64,000 nt of DNA from assembly GCF_000271485.2 (NCBI RefSeq), contig NZ_AKVN02000001.1, positions 996,001 through 1,060,000 of the forward strand, in the 5' to 3' direction. Source of the DNA: Pelosinus fermentans DSM 17108. GTDB taxonomy: Bacteria > Bacillota > Negativicutes > DSM-13327. This document shows, one piece after another, positions 38,944-46,798 of the stretch. Numbering within the stretch: position 1 is the stretch's first letter; every line of letters starts with the position of its first letter. A program made the translations under genes and the position numbers. The notes under the pieces are model-generated. The model saw only the letters and a program-made list of their open reading frames with translations, was not told the origin of the DNA and ran no database searches.

Positions 38944-38981
38944 GAAAAGCCATCTACCTCATTACGGTAGACGGCTTTTCT
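38943..38981. repeat. Strong inverted repeat beside the DnaA boxes
   Basis: AGAAAAGCC-A-TCTACC and GGTAGA-C-GGCTTTTCT around a 7-nt loop; 15 of 16 pairs fit. The last DnaA-box base is the first base of the left arm. There is no long T run on either side, so terminator function is uncertain. Confidence 0.75.
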
Positions 38982-39036
38982 GGATAAGTAACTATTTATT
39001 CTTTAAAATTTTTTAATATAAGGTGATGTTATTGCT

Positions 39037-39387
39037 GTGGTACTGAAGAATAGCCATATTGGACTGGTATCATCTGTTGCTGTGCCATTGAAAATCCATA
39101 TTGGCCGGTTCCCTTGCTGTGGCGGCATAGAAATTGTTGCTACTCCAGGACACATGCCAGGGCATATCTCCATTTATCTGGAAGAGAATAAAACACTAAT
39201 AACGGGAGATGCATTAGTACTAGAAAATGGTGAGCTAATTGGTGCAAATCCTCAACACACTTTAGATATGGCAACTGCAAAAAAATCAATCAAGAAGTTA
39301 TTAAATTATGAAATAGATAGGCTAATATGTTATCATGGTAGCGTATACGAAAAAGATGTTAAAGAATCCTTGAAAAAATTTATATAA
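39037..39387 (+). pseudogene. C-terminal remnant of a metallo-beta-lactamase-fold hydrolase
   Basis: About 116 residues with GGIEIVATPGHMPGHISIYL, TLITGDALV and a C-terminal CYHGSVY, which are the second half of the MBL fold. The N-terminal HxHxDH metal motif and the first 110 or so residues are absent and no good ribosome site precedes the frame. Probably a 5'-deleted gene at the left edge of the repeat-rich stretch. A short functional protein is unlikely. Confidence 0.65.
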
Positions 39388-39390
39388 ATC

Positions 39391-39478
39391 AATGGGCAAC
39401 TTCTCTTTTAGTTGACATATCGATAGAAAAACAAACAAACAAACAAACAAACAAGGAACCTGTCCCCTGTCCCATTTT
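39391..39478. repeat. Direct repeat 1, (ACAA)6 microsatellite and REP fragment
   Basis: TGGGCAACTTCTCTTTTAG then TTGACAT..CGATAGAA (39391-39428) recurs at 40853-40888. It is followed by six ACAA units (39431-39454) and GGAACCTGTCCCCTGTCCC. The microsatellite replaces the left arm of a normal REP unit. The rest of the 39388-39643 gap holds a weak hairpin AAAGCCA/TGGCTTT (39498-39540) and the tctC leader. Confidence 0.7.
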
Positions 39479-39643
39479 ATACTCTCAGCCTAGATTCGAA
39501 AGCCACTTTGCTTAATTAAATTGAGTGAGATGGCTTTTTTTGTTTGAATTAAAAGGAATTTTAAAACTTTTGGATAATAAAGACAATAAATGTAATATGT
39601 TATCTTTAAAGTAAAAAAATAACAATTTAATGAAGGGAGAGTT

Positions 39644-40666
39644 ATGAAAAAGAAAGTATTGATTTCGTTATTAGCTTTATATTTATTACTTATTTCAATT
39701 ATTATAGGAGGCTGCACCATGAGCGAGTCTAAAACGGTAGCAACAACTAAAAAATATCCAGATAGACCAATTACCATAATTGTTCCTACTAGCGCTGGGG
39801 GAGCTTATGATTTGATACCCCGAGCGTTAGAAAGAACTGCCAATCAACATTTGGGTCAACCCCTAATTGTTGTCAACAAGCCCGGAGGAGCAGGCAATAT
39901 AGGGTGGAATGAATTGGCTGGTGCTACTCCGGATGGCTATACTATAGGGGTTACTGGAATTGAGATGATATTACAGCCTCTTTACAGCCCGGGCAAATAT
40001 AATTATCCTACTGCCTTAGAACCACTTGTACAGGTTTCCTCTTTTCCAATGGTGCTTGCAGTACAGGCAAATCAACCATGGGAAAATCTTGATGATTTAG
40101 TTAAATACGCAGGGCAGCATCCCGGAGAAATAAAGATTGGTAACAGTGGTATGGGTTCATTCCCTCACGTACTTGGTGAAATGTTTACCCATACTGCAGG
40201 CATTTCCGTTAAGCACGTTCCCTTCCTAGGCGGATCAGATTCAATGGCAGCTTTGCTAGGAGGGCATATTCAAGGTGTTTTTACTACTCAAGCAATAACC
40301 AAAGAACATTTGAAAAAGGGTACTATAAAAGTGCTTGCAGTGACATCTGGACAACGCCTAGCTGATCCTGTATTTGCGTCAGTACCAACATTCAAAGAGC
40401 TAGGGATGGATATTGTATTAAATAATTGGGTAGGATTGGCTGCTCCTAAAGAAATGCCCATTGAGGTAAGAGCAAAGCTAGCTGAGGGCTTAAAAGCAAT
40501 CATTATTGACCCTGAATATAAAAATGCTTTAGAGAATATTGGACTACAAGTTGATTATCTAAATCCTGAAGAATCTCAAAAAAAATGGTTAGATGATAAT
40601 GAAAAATTATCTAAAGTAATCCAAGAAACTGGTATTTTAGACCGAATTAAAGAGCAAAGAAAATAA
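39644..40666 (+). CDS. TctC/Bug-type extracytoplasmic solute-binding lipoprotein, orphan
   Basis: 340 residues. Signal peptide with lipobox IGGC (Cys24), then the Bug fold: YPDRPITIIVPTSAGGAYD near 37, NKPGGAGNIGW near 80, GNSGMGSFPHVLGE and GGSDSMAALLGGHIQ. Such proteins bind small carboxylates for tripartite tricarboxylate transporters. No TctA/TctB membrane genes are present, so it may serve a distant transporter or act in sensing. GAAGGGAG lies before the ATG. Confidence 0.88.
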   Translation: MKKKVLISLLALYLLLISIIIGGCTMSESKTVATTKKYPDRPITIIVPTSAGGAYDLIPRALERTANQHLGQPLIVVNKPGGAGNIGWNELAGATPDGYTIGVTGIEMILQPLYSPGKYNYPTALEPLVQVSSFPMVLAVQANQPWENLDDLVKYAGQHPGEIKIGNSGMGSFPHVLGEMFTHTAGISVKHVPFLGGSDSMAALLGGHIQGVFTTQAITKEHLKKGTIKVLAVTSGQRLADPVFASVPTFKELGMDIVLNNWVGLAAPKEMPIEVRAKLAEGLKAIIIDPEYKNALENIGLQVDYLNPEESQKKWLDDNEKLSKVIQETGILDRIKEQRK

Positions 40667-40852
40667 CGATAAGGTAGCAGGTCGAAAGGTAAGCTGAAGA
40701 TGGACGGGCAAGGGACAAGTTGTTTGCTCCAAGAGATGGAAGAGGTAAGAGGCTTGAACTACATTTTAATTAGGATAAAAGGAACTTTAGATTGATAAAC
40801 AGGTTTTAGCATTATAAAGAGAGGCTATCCATAATAACTAGTTAGTAAATTT

Positions 40853-40984
40853 ATGGGCAGTTTCTCTTTTAGTTGACATGCGATAGAAGACAATTTAGAA
40901 CTTATCGGTTTTAATTTGGGACAAAGAACCTGTCCCCGTGTCCCATTCAATTTGGGACAAAGAACCTGTCCCCGTGTCCCATTC
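40853..40984. repeat. Direct repeat 2 and a 36-bp tandem REP pair
   Basis: TGGGCAGTTTCTCTTTTAG..TTGACATGCGATAGAA matches direct repeat 1. From 40913 two 36-bp units (40913-40948 and 40949-40984) are identical and each contains GGGACAAAGAACCTGTCCCC and GTGTCCC. The rest of the 40667-40852 gap shows nothing I can name. Confidence 0.85.
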
Positions 40985-41151
40985 CAATTGCAGACCTGCC
41001 TTCAGGGTATACACTAACTCCGTTGTCTGTCGTTGCCGTTGCCTGTCGGATATTAAATGGAGATTTCCTGGTTGGGTATCAAACATCAGGCTCCGCTTAT
41101 GGAGAAAATATCATAAGCGATATTCCTGATTCGCATATGATTGACTGTTGA
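40984..41151 (+). pseudogene. C-terminal remnant of a larger protein, truncated at the REP pair
   Basis: A frame of about 55 codons reads ADLPSGYTLTPLSVVAVACR and then NGDFLVGYQTSGSAYGENII and ends at a TGA. It looks like a genuine protein end (saccharopine-dehydrogenase-like C-termini have a GYQTP.SAFG pattern), but it has no start or ribosome site and begins exactly at the second REP unit. I infer a gene cut by REP-associated rearrangement; the family name is tentative. Confidence 0.4.
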
Positions 41152-41212
41152 TCTTAAGCCAAGTTTGCCACCAGCGGGGAAAGCGTTCGAAGGGTTTACC
41201 CCTCACCTGAAG

Positions 41213-41242
41213 TGGGACAAGGGGACAGGTCCCTTGTCCCAC
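41213..41242. repeat. REP palindrome copy
   Basis: TGGGACAAGGG and CCCTTGTCCCA flank GACAGGT; same core as the units beside the RAYT. Confidence 0.75.
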
Positions 41243-41274
41243 CAACTTAGTGAAGATCGTGAATCTAATCATTA

Positions 41275-41303
41275 AAAAATACCATCCATAGGATGGTATT
41301 TTT
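41275..41303 (-). terminator. Terminator of the SASP gene
   Basis: AAAAATACCATCC-ata-GGATGGTATTTTT, perfect 13-bp arms, T run on both strands. Confidence 0.85.
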
Positions 41304-41311
41304 GGGTTGAA

Positions 41312-41560
41312 TTATTGTTTATGGTTGCTTGCTTCGGCAGCTTCTGCTGCTGAATTTTCTGCCATTTGTTCTTCAGCCATTTCGATCATCATTTTTACTT
41401 TTTGACCACCGATTCGGCCACCAATTTTACCAACTTGGCTAGTGGTTAATTCGCTATTATGACCTTGATCTAGTGGTATGCCCAGTTCCTCTGCTACTTC
41501 ATGTTTATTAGGAAGGGCTGCATTCAGTTCCTGCATTGTATCAATTTTACCTTTGACCAT
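41312..41560 (-). CDS. Small acid-soluble spore protein, alpha/beta type
   Basis: 82 residues from the ATG at 41560, which has GGGAG 10 nt upstream; an earlier GTG is too close to that site. KHEVAEELGIPL near residue 20 and LTTSQVGKIGGRIGGQKVK further on follow the alpha/beta SASP plan (EVA.ELG ... GxxGG.mVK.mI.mAE), and MIEMAEEQM completes it. These proteins coat and protect DNA in dormant spores. The N- and C-terminal extensions are longer than in Bacillus SASPs. Presence implies endospore formation. Confidence 0.82.
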   Translation of the reverse strand: MVKGKIDTMQELNAALPNKHEVAEELGIPLDQGHNSELTTSQVGKIGGRIGGQKVKMMIEMAEEQMAENSAAEAAEASNHKQ

Positions 41561-41705
41561 AGTAATCACACTCCCGTTTTATAGATAGTTAATGGGATTA
41601 AAGCCTATTTAGTTCTGAATGATTGATCAATGATAGTATATCTATTCATTGCCTTAGTAATACATTGGTTTGATTCATCGGTCGTTATTTTTCATTGTGA
41701 TGCTG

Positions 41706-42383
41706 CTAATAATAATTATAGATGCCTTTTGCAATTGCTTCTGCCAGTTTTCGCTGATGTTCCGGTGACTGTAGGAGGGAGCGTTCTTCTATATTCGTGA
41801 TATAGCCAACTTCAATCAAGGCCGCAGGAATTTTGTTGCGGCGCAGCACAAAGTAGTTGCCGGGATTAGCGGTTGGAGCGGATTTTATGACTTTACTGAG
41901 TTCATTTTGTATCACATTTGCTAATGACTTGCTGGGTTCTGATTTCGCATAATAAAAAACCTCTGGACCTTGCCTTTTGGAATTTGAAGCAGCATTTGCG
42001 TGAAGACTAATAAATAAATCTGCATCCGATTCTTCGACCATTTCTACACGAGCAGCCAAGTCGCGATGGTAGCGTCCTTTGACTTTTTCGTTGTTGCACT
42101 CAGGGCTAAGTTCAATGTCCGCTTCACGGGAGAGAACTACTTTAGCATCATACTGATGAAGAACCTTTTTTAGCTCTAACGCTATAGCTAAGTTAATGTC
42201 TTTTTCAAGAACACCTGAGTGATTTGCACCAGTGTCAATGCCACCGTGGCCAGCATCCACGACAATGATTTTGCCGGAAAGTTTATGAGTCCTATCATCG
42301 TCTGCATATAGTGTACCAATTATCAGCAGCATAAATAACAAACATAAGATAATTTGTCTTTTGGCAATATATATAGTTTTCAC
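41706..42383 (-). CDS. cwlD: N-acetylmuramoyl-L-alanine amidase, CwlD-like (spore cortex)
   Basis: 225 residues with a GTG start behind GAGGTGG. A signal peptide or anchor (residues 10-27) precedes an Amidase_3 domain: zinc ligands in DAGHGGIDTGA, GVLEKDINL (Glu) and SLHANA (His), and the catalytic Glu in ALIEVGYITN. Length and single-domain layout match CwlD, which helps make muramic-delta-lactam in spore cortex. Its neighbour SASP supports a sporulation role. Confidence 0.85.
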   Translation of the reverse strand: MKTIYIAKRQIILCLLFMLLIIGTLYADDDRTHKLSGKIIVVDAGHGGIDTGANHSGVLEKDINLAIALELKKVLHQYDAKVVLSREADIELSPECNNEKVKGRYHRDLAARVEMVEESDADLFISLHANAASNSKRQGPEVFYYAKSEPSKSLANVIQNELSKVIKSAPTANPGNYFVLRRNKIPAALIEVGYITNIEERSLLQSPEHQRKLAEAIAKGIYNYY

Positions 42384-42518
42384 ACTGCAACCACCTCTTA
42401 CAGCTACATATATGCAGAAAAAAGTTTTATCAGTAGATTTATTAGCCTGGATGATTTTGGAACTTATTTGTAAAAAATAAAATGTTGGAAAGGATCATTA
42501 TGCGCTTATGTGAAGACA

Positions 42519-42561
42519 GGGACAGGTTCATTGTCCCAAAAATAAAAAGGTGTGATATACT
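42519..42561 (+). promoter_or_regulatory. REP unit followed by an extended -10 promoter upstream of dsdA
   Basis: GGGACAGGTTCATTGTCCC at 42519-42537, then TGA-TATACT at 42553-42561. The TTGTCC of the right arm could act as a -35 with a 19-bp spacer. The layout is the same as upstream of the RAYT. Confidence 0.5.
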
Positions 42562-42652
42562 GTAAATATGGTAAAAAATAGAAAGATATAAACAGTCATT
42601 TCTTTTTATTTTTTCAAAGTGCGGTAAAGGATATGTTTTGGGGGGATGTAGA

Positions 42653-44008
42653 GTGAAAAATCGTATTCAAGGAAAAAGCATGGATGAATGGAAGAGGGAA
42701 CATCCACTATTGGAGCAGATTATTAGGACTCATGAAGTGTTTTGGACAAACCCTCAGTATGTAGGTTCTAGTGACAGAATCATAACCCCGATTTTAAGCG
42801 AAGTTGATATCCAAGATGCGGAAAAAAGGCTTCTTAGATTTGCTCCATATATTGCAAAGGTATTCCCGAAAACTAGCGAAACAAAGGGGATCATTGAATC
42901 GCCTCTTGTGAAGATTGATAAAATGAAAGAAGAGCTTAAGGCGTTATATAATCAAGAGATCAGTGGTTCCTTATATCTTAAGTGCGATAGTCATCTGCCC
43001 ATTTCGGGGTCGGTTAAAGCACGAGGCGGTATTTATGAAGTATTGAAAATCGCCGAGGATATAGCAATTGAAAAAAGGATAGTAGTTGAAACTGATGACT
43101 ATACGATTCTTGCTAGTGAAAAATGCAGAGAGCTATTTTCCGGATATTCAATTGTTGTAGGATCGACAGGAAATTTAGGTCTTAGCATTGGTATTATGGG
43201 TGCTATATTAGGGTTTAAAGTGATTGTTCACATGTCATCAGATGCCAAACAGTGGAAGAAGGATTTGCTCAGAGAAAAAGGTGTTACTGTATTGGAATAT
43301 GATTCAGATTATGCTCAAGCCGTTGAGGCAGGTAGAATCCAAGCACAACAGGAAGAAAATAGTTACTTTATTGATGATGAAAACTCTCAGAATCTATTTT
43401 TAGGTTATGCTGTTGCAGGCAAAAGGCTTAAACAGCAGCTGGAGCATTTGCAGATTCTTGTTGACCAAGACCATCCATTGTTCGTTTATCTTCCTTGCGG
43501 CGTTGGTGGTGCACCTGGCGGTATTACCTTTGGTTTAAAGACCGTATTTGATGATCATGTTCATTGCTTTTTTGCAGAACCGACTCACTCTCCTGCCATG
43601 CTGCTGGGACTTATGACGAGGCTGCATGACAAAGTGTCGGTTCAAGAATTTGGAATTGACAATGTGACTGATGCCGATGGTCTTGCTGTTGGCAGACCAT
43701 CGGGATTTGTAGGGAAGACTCTTGAGAAGGATATTAGCGGCGTCTTTACCATACAAGATCAAGAATTATATCGACTGCTCAGAAGGCTGGCGGATTCCGA
43801 AGGAATCTATCTTGAGCCATCTGCATTAGCAGGTTTCGCTGGCCCCGTTAAATTATTTGCAGAATCAAAAGGCAGGCAATATTTAGAACAAAGCAATCTT
43901 AGATCGAAAATGAAAAATGCCACGCATATTGTCTGGGCTACTGGGGGGAGTATGGTTCCTGAAGAAATGATGAGTCATTTTTATAATAAGGACAAAGCCG
44001 GGGAATAA
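42653..44008 (+). CDS. dsdA: D-serine ammonia-lyase (D-serine dehydratase)
   Basis: 451 residues from a GTG at 42653, 9 nt after GGGGG; the TTG 15 nt upstream would lie in the ribosome site. PLP fold-type II enzyme converting D-serine to pyruvate and ammonia. NPQYVGSSD-like N-terminus, PLP lysine in SGSVKARGG, phosphate loop [11 protein letters not shown] and [12 protein letters not shown]. It is bracketed by REP units at 42519 and 44024. No transporter or DsdC-type regulator is adjacent. Confidence 0.92.
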   Translation: MKNRIQGKSMDEWKREHPLLEQIIRTHEVFWTNPQYVGSSDRIITPILSEVDIQDAEKRLLRFAPYIAKVFPKTSETKGIIESPLVKIDKMKEELKALYNQEISGSLYLKCDSHLPISGSVKARGGIYEVLKIAEDIAIEKRIVVETDDYTILASEKCRELFSGYSIVVGSTGNLGLSIGIMGAILGFKVIVHMSSDAKQWKKDLLREKGVTVLEYDSDYAQAVEAGRIQAQQEENSYFIDDENSQNLFLGYAVAGKRLKQQLEHLQILVDQDHPLFVYLPCGVGGAPGGITFGLKTVFDDHVHCFFAEPTHSPAMLLGLMTRLHDKVSVQEFGIDNVTDADGLAVGRPSGFVGKTLEKDISGVFTIQDQELYRLLRRLADSEGIYLEPSALAGFAGPVKLFAESKGRQYLEQSNLRSKMKNATHIVWATGGSMVPEEMMSHFYNKDKAGE

Positions 44009-44023
44009 CCTGCTTGGGACGGG

Positions 44024-44064
44024 GGGACAGGTTCATTGTCCCAGAAAAATAAAGATGCTATACT
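44024..44064 (+). promoter_or_regulatory. REP unit with embedded RAYT promoter
   Basis: GGGACAGGTTCATTGTCCC at 44024-44042. TTGTCC (44036-44041) in its right arm, an exact 17-bp spacer and TGC-TATACT (44059-44064) make a plausible promoter reading into the transposase. Confidence 0.55.
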
Positions 44065-44082
44065 ATAAGTTGAGGTGATACC

Positions 44083-44841
44083 ATGCCAAGGCAGGCTCGT
44101 GAGAGAAGCAGAAGTGGAATCTATCATTTAATTTTAAGAGGAATTAACAAGCAAACGATATTCGAAAATGATGAAGACCGACAGAAGTTTATTGAAACGT
44201 TAGGGTATTACAAAAGGGTTAGTAATTACATGCTGTATGGTTATTGTCTGATGGATAACCACATTCATTTACTGATACGAGAAAATGAGGAATCCATATC
44301 GCAAGTAATAAAACGAATCAGCAGCAGCTATGTATATTGGTATAATCAAAAATATGAACGATGCGGGCACTTGTTTCAGGAGCGTTTTAAAAGTGAAGTA
44401 ATAGAAACAGATGCCTATTTTCTTATGGCATTGCGATATATTCATCAAAATCCGATGAAAGCAGGAATTGCGAAGGATATCAGAAAATACTTGTGGAGCA
44501 GCTATCATGAGTATACTGGCACTCCTACTATCGTCAATATTGACTTTGCATTAGATATGTTTTCAGAGGATAGAAGGAAAGCTGCGGAATTATTTAAAGG
44601 CCACACTAAGGAGAAAAATTCAGATGCATGCTTAGACTATGAGGAACGGCTGCATGTATCGGATACAGAGGTCGTGGAATATATGAAAGGATTAGGAATT
44701 GCTGCAATTAGTGAATTGCAACGACTGACAAGAGAACAGCGGGATGCTGTGATAAGAAAAATGAAAGAGCACAAGGGTGTCACCCTAAGACAATTGGCAA
44801 GGGTAACTGGGATCTCAAAGAGTGTGATTGACAGGACGTAG
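44083..44841 (+). CDS. REP-associated tyrosine transposase (RAYT, Y1_Tnp family)
   Basis: 252 residues. Single-strand DNA nickase related to IS200/IS605 TnpA. The N-terminal SGIYHLILRG strand, the HUH motif in DNHIHLLI near residue 61, and the catalytic Tyr in ALRYIHQNPMKAG near 122-131 are all intact. A C-terminal helical domain with LRQLARVTGISKSVIDR probably binds DNA. It is flanked by oppositely oriented REP palindromes at 44024 and 44843. GAGGTG precedes the ATG. Confidence 0.92.
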   Translation: MPRQARERSRSGIYHLILRGINKQTIFENDEDRQKFIETLGYYKRVSNYMLYGYCLMDNHIHLLIRENEESISQVIKRISSSYVYWYNQKYERCGHLFQERFKSEVIETDAYFLMALRYIHQNPMKAGIAKDIRKYLWSSYHEYTGTPTIVNIDFALDMFSEDRRKAAELFKGHTKEKNSDACLDYEERLHVSDTEVVEYMKGLGIAAISELQRLTREQRDAVIRKMKEHKGVTLRQLARVTGISKSVIDRT

Positions 44842-44842
44842 T

Positions 44843-44872
44843 GGGACAAGGAACCTGTCGTCCCCTTGTCCC
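44843..44872. repeat. REP palindrome downstream of the RAYT (inverted orientation)
   Basis: GGGACAAGGAACCTGTC then GTCCCCTTGTCCC. This is the reverse complement of the upstream unit plus a second partial arm. It overlaps the last base of the transposase stop region and the leader of the PucR gene. Confidence 0.8.
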
Positions 44873-44903
44873 GGGAGAATTTGAATGGACGGAGATGATG
44901 TAT

Positions 44904-46595
44904 GTGGCTGTCCGGGTAGAGGATTTGTTAAAATTGCCAACCTTCAAGCTATCCCATACCTTGGCGGGTGTGCGGGGACTTATCCGGGAAGTGGAATATA
45001 TTGATGTACTGGAACATCCTGATATTGATGTGCTGATTAAACCACGAGTCTTATATCTTACCAGTGGGTTTGCATTTCATGAAAATGAGCAGCTGCAGGA
45101 AACTTTGATTGCTCATATGGAAGATATCGGAGCAGCCGGACTTGTTGTTGAGCCTGGCCGCTATCTGACTCTGCTATCTTCCCGAATGATTGAAGAGGCG
45201 AATCGTCTGCAATTTCCCATTGTAGAATTGCCTCAGGGGGCTGTGTTTGCCAATATTATTAGAGAAGGTTTGGAACAGATTTTTTTGCAGCAAAGCGCAA
45301 TCTTAAGACGTTCTCAGGAAATCCAAAGACAGCTTACGCAAGTAGCATTTTCCGGCGCGAATTTGCAGCAAATTTCACAAACCATTGCAAATTTGATGGG
45401 CAATACCATCATTGTAGCGGATCAGAATTTTTCATTGCTTTCGTTTGCCTTTTGGGAAAAGGAGCATAAAAATCACAAACGTAAGGCATATGTGGGAAGA
45501 ACGCTGGATCAATATTTGTATAATCTGGAACGAACAGGCTTTATTGATAAGATACGCAAGACTAAGAAAGCGGACCGTGTGGAAGTCTTATTCAGTAAAC
45601 AAGGTGAGCAGGCCTGGGTGGTGGTACCCGTTTTGGTCAATGATGAAATCCTTGGATACATCGCCGTATTGGAGGATTACCATCGAATGCGGGAAGAAGA
45701 CTGGGGGGCATTGGTACAGGCTGCTACTGTAACGGGAATGGCCATTTATAAGCAGGTAGTGGAGGAAGAGGTTGCCCGCCGTCAGCGCAATGATTTTTTA
45801 TTTCATGTATTGGAAGGGCAGCTGCCCCTGGATCAGGAAGTAGTGGAACAGGCAAAATCGCTGCAGATTTCTTTACATATGACGTGGAGTATAATTCAGA
45901 TTGAATTGGTGAATTTAGAGGAATATCGGCGGAGACATTTTGCAGGCAGTGTTCAGGAAGAGGCAGCTAGTAAACAGCGGGATCTGGCAATACTAATCGA
46001 TCAATTAATGGCAAAGCAAAAGGATTTACTGGTAGCTTGCAAACAGGAGTGGATCACGGTTCTTTGTCCAATGACGGTCAATAGCCACGCTAGGGAGCAG
46101 GCTATGCAGCGGGTAGAGATAATCAAGCAGGAATTACTGCGATTTGCTCCGGAGCTTGAAATTGCGGTAGGAGTGAGCCGGGTTTGCGAGGACTACAGGC
46201 AGCTGCCCTCAGCTTATCGTGAGGCCAGGGAGACTCTGGAGATCGGACGAATTTTAGACCCACTGGCAAGGGTATATTGCTTTTGGGATTTAGGAGTATA
46301 TCAAATTCTTACAAAGCTAAAGGATATGCCGGAGTTGAAGGAATACTATGAGGCGATTTTAGGCCGGTTTGATCATTTGGATACCTTAACCCGAAGTGAA
46401 TTTGTAAAAACCTTGGAGGCATATTTCAATGCCAATGGAAATATTTTCAAAGCCGCTCAACTTTTATATCTTCATCGCAACAGTATGACATATCGATTAA
46501 AGAGGATTCAGGATATATTGGGAGTGGATTTGGACGACTCGGAAGTCCGCTTTAATTTGCAATTGGCACTCAAGATACGAAAGGTTTTTCCTTGA
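44904..46595 (+). CDS. PucR family transcriptional regulator
   Basis: 563 residues from a GTG at 44904 (GGAG 9 nt upstream); ATG at 44898 is an alternative. The N-terminal PucR domain (VEDLLKLPTFKL...VLYLTSGFAF) is followed by a middle region with a GAF-like or CdaR-like part. The C-terminal helix-turn-helix has FFDANGN-like YFNANGNIFKAAQLLYLHRNSMTYRLKRI. In other bacteria such regulators control purine or amino acid catabolism and often respond to nitrogen or peptide signals. It faces the OPT operon and is the likely regulator of it. Confidence 0.88.
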   Translation: MAVRVEDLLKLPTFKLSHTLAGVRGLIREVEYIDVLEHPDIDVLIKPRVLYLTSGFAFHENEQLQETLIAHMEDIGAAGLVVEPGRYLTLLSSRMIEEANRLQFPIVELPQGAVFANIIREGLEQIFLQQSAILRRSQEIQRQLTQVAFSGANLQQISQTIANLMGNTIIVADQNFSLLSFAFWEKEHKNHKRKAYVGRTLDQYLYNLERTGFIDKIRKTKKADRVEVLFSKQGEQAWVVVPVLVNDEILGYIAVLEDYHRMREEDWGALVQAATVTGMAIYKQVVEEEVARRQRNDFLFHVLEGQLPLDQEVVEQAKSLQISLHMTWSIIQIELVNLEEYRRRHFAGSVQEEAASKQRDLAILIDQLMAKQKDLLVACKQEWITVLCPMTVNSHAREQAMQRVEIIKQELLRFAPELEIAVGVSRVCEDYRQLPSAYREARETLEIGRILDPLARVYCFWDLGVYQILTKLKDMPELKEYYEAILGRFDHLDTLTRSEFVKTLEAYFNANGNIFKAAQLLYLHRNSMTYRLKRIQDILGVDLDDSEVRFNLQLALKIRKVFP

Positions 46596-46798
46596 AATAA
46601 AATATTGATCCATTTTAATTAAAAATAATATAAAACCAAAGTATGTATAATGAGCACGCTAAAAATATAGTACGTTGTAACTTTGTAACAAAGATACTTT
46701 GTTTTTCTTTGTGCCATTGTGACAATGACACAGATTCCCTGTAAGAAGTATGATTATTCTGCCAATATTTTCATACTAATTTAAGGGGGGGATAGTCG

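Noticed and set aside
38943-38981. Inverted repeat read as an ordinary terminator.
   Set aside because: No long T run follows on either strand and it adjoins the DnaA-box cluster; function left open.
40913-40984. Two identical 36-bp units considered as a minimal CRISPR.
   Set aside because: They are directly abutting with no spacer and contain the REP core found near the RAYT.
40895-41086. Minus-strand frame with a 12-residue repeat as a gene.
   Set aside because: The protein repeat is only the translation of the REP tandem; no ribosome site or coding features.
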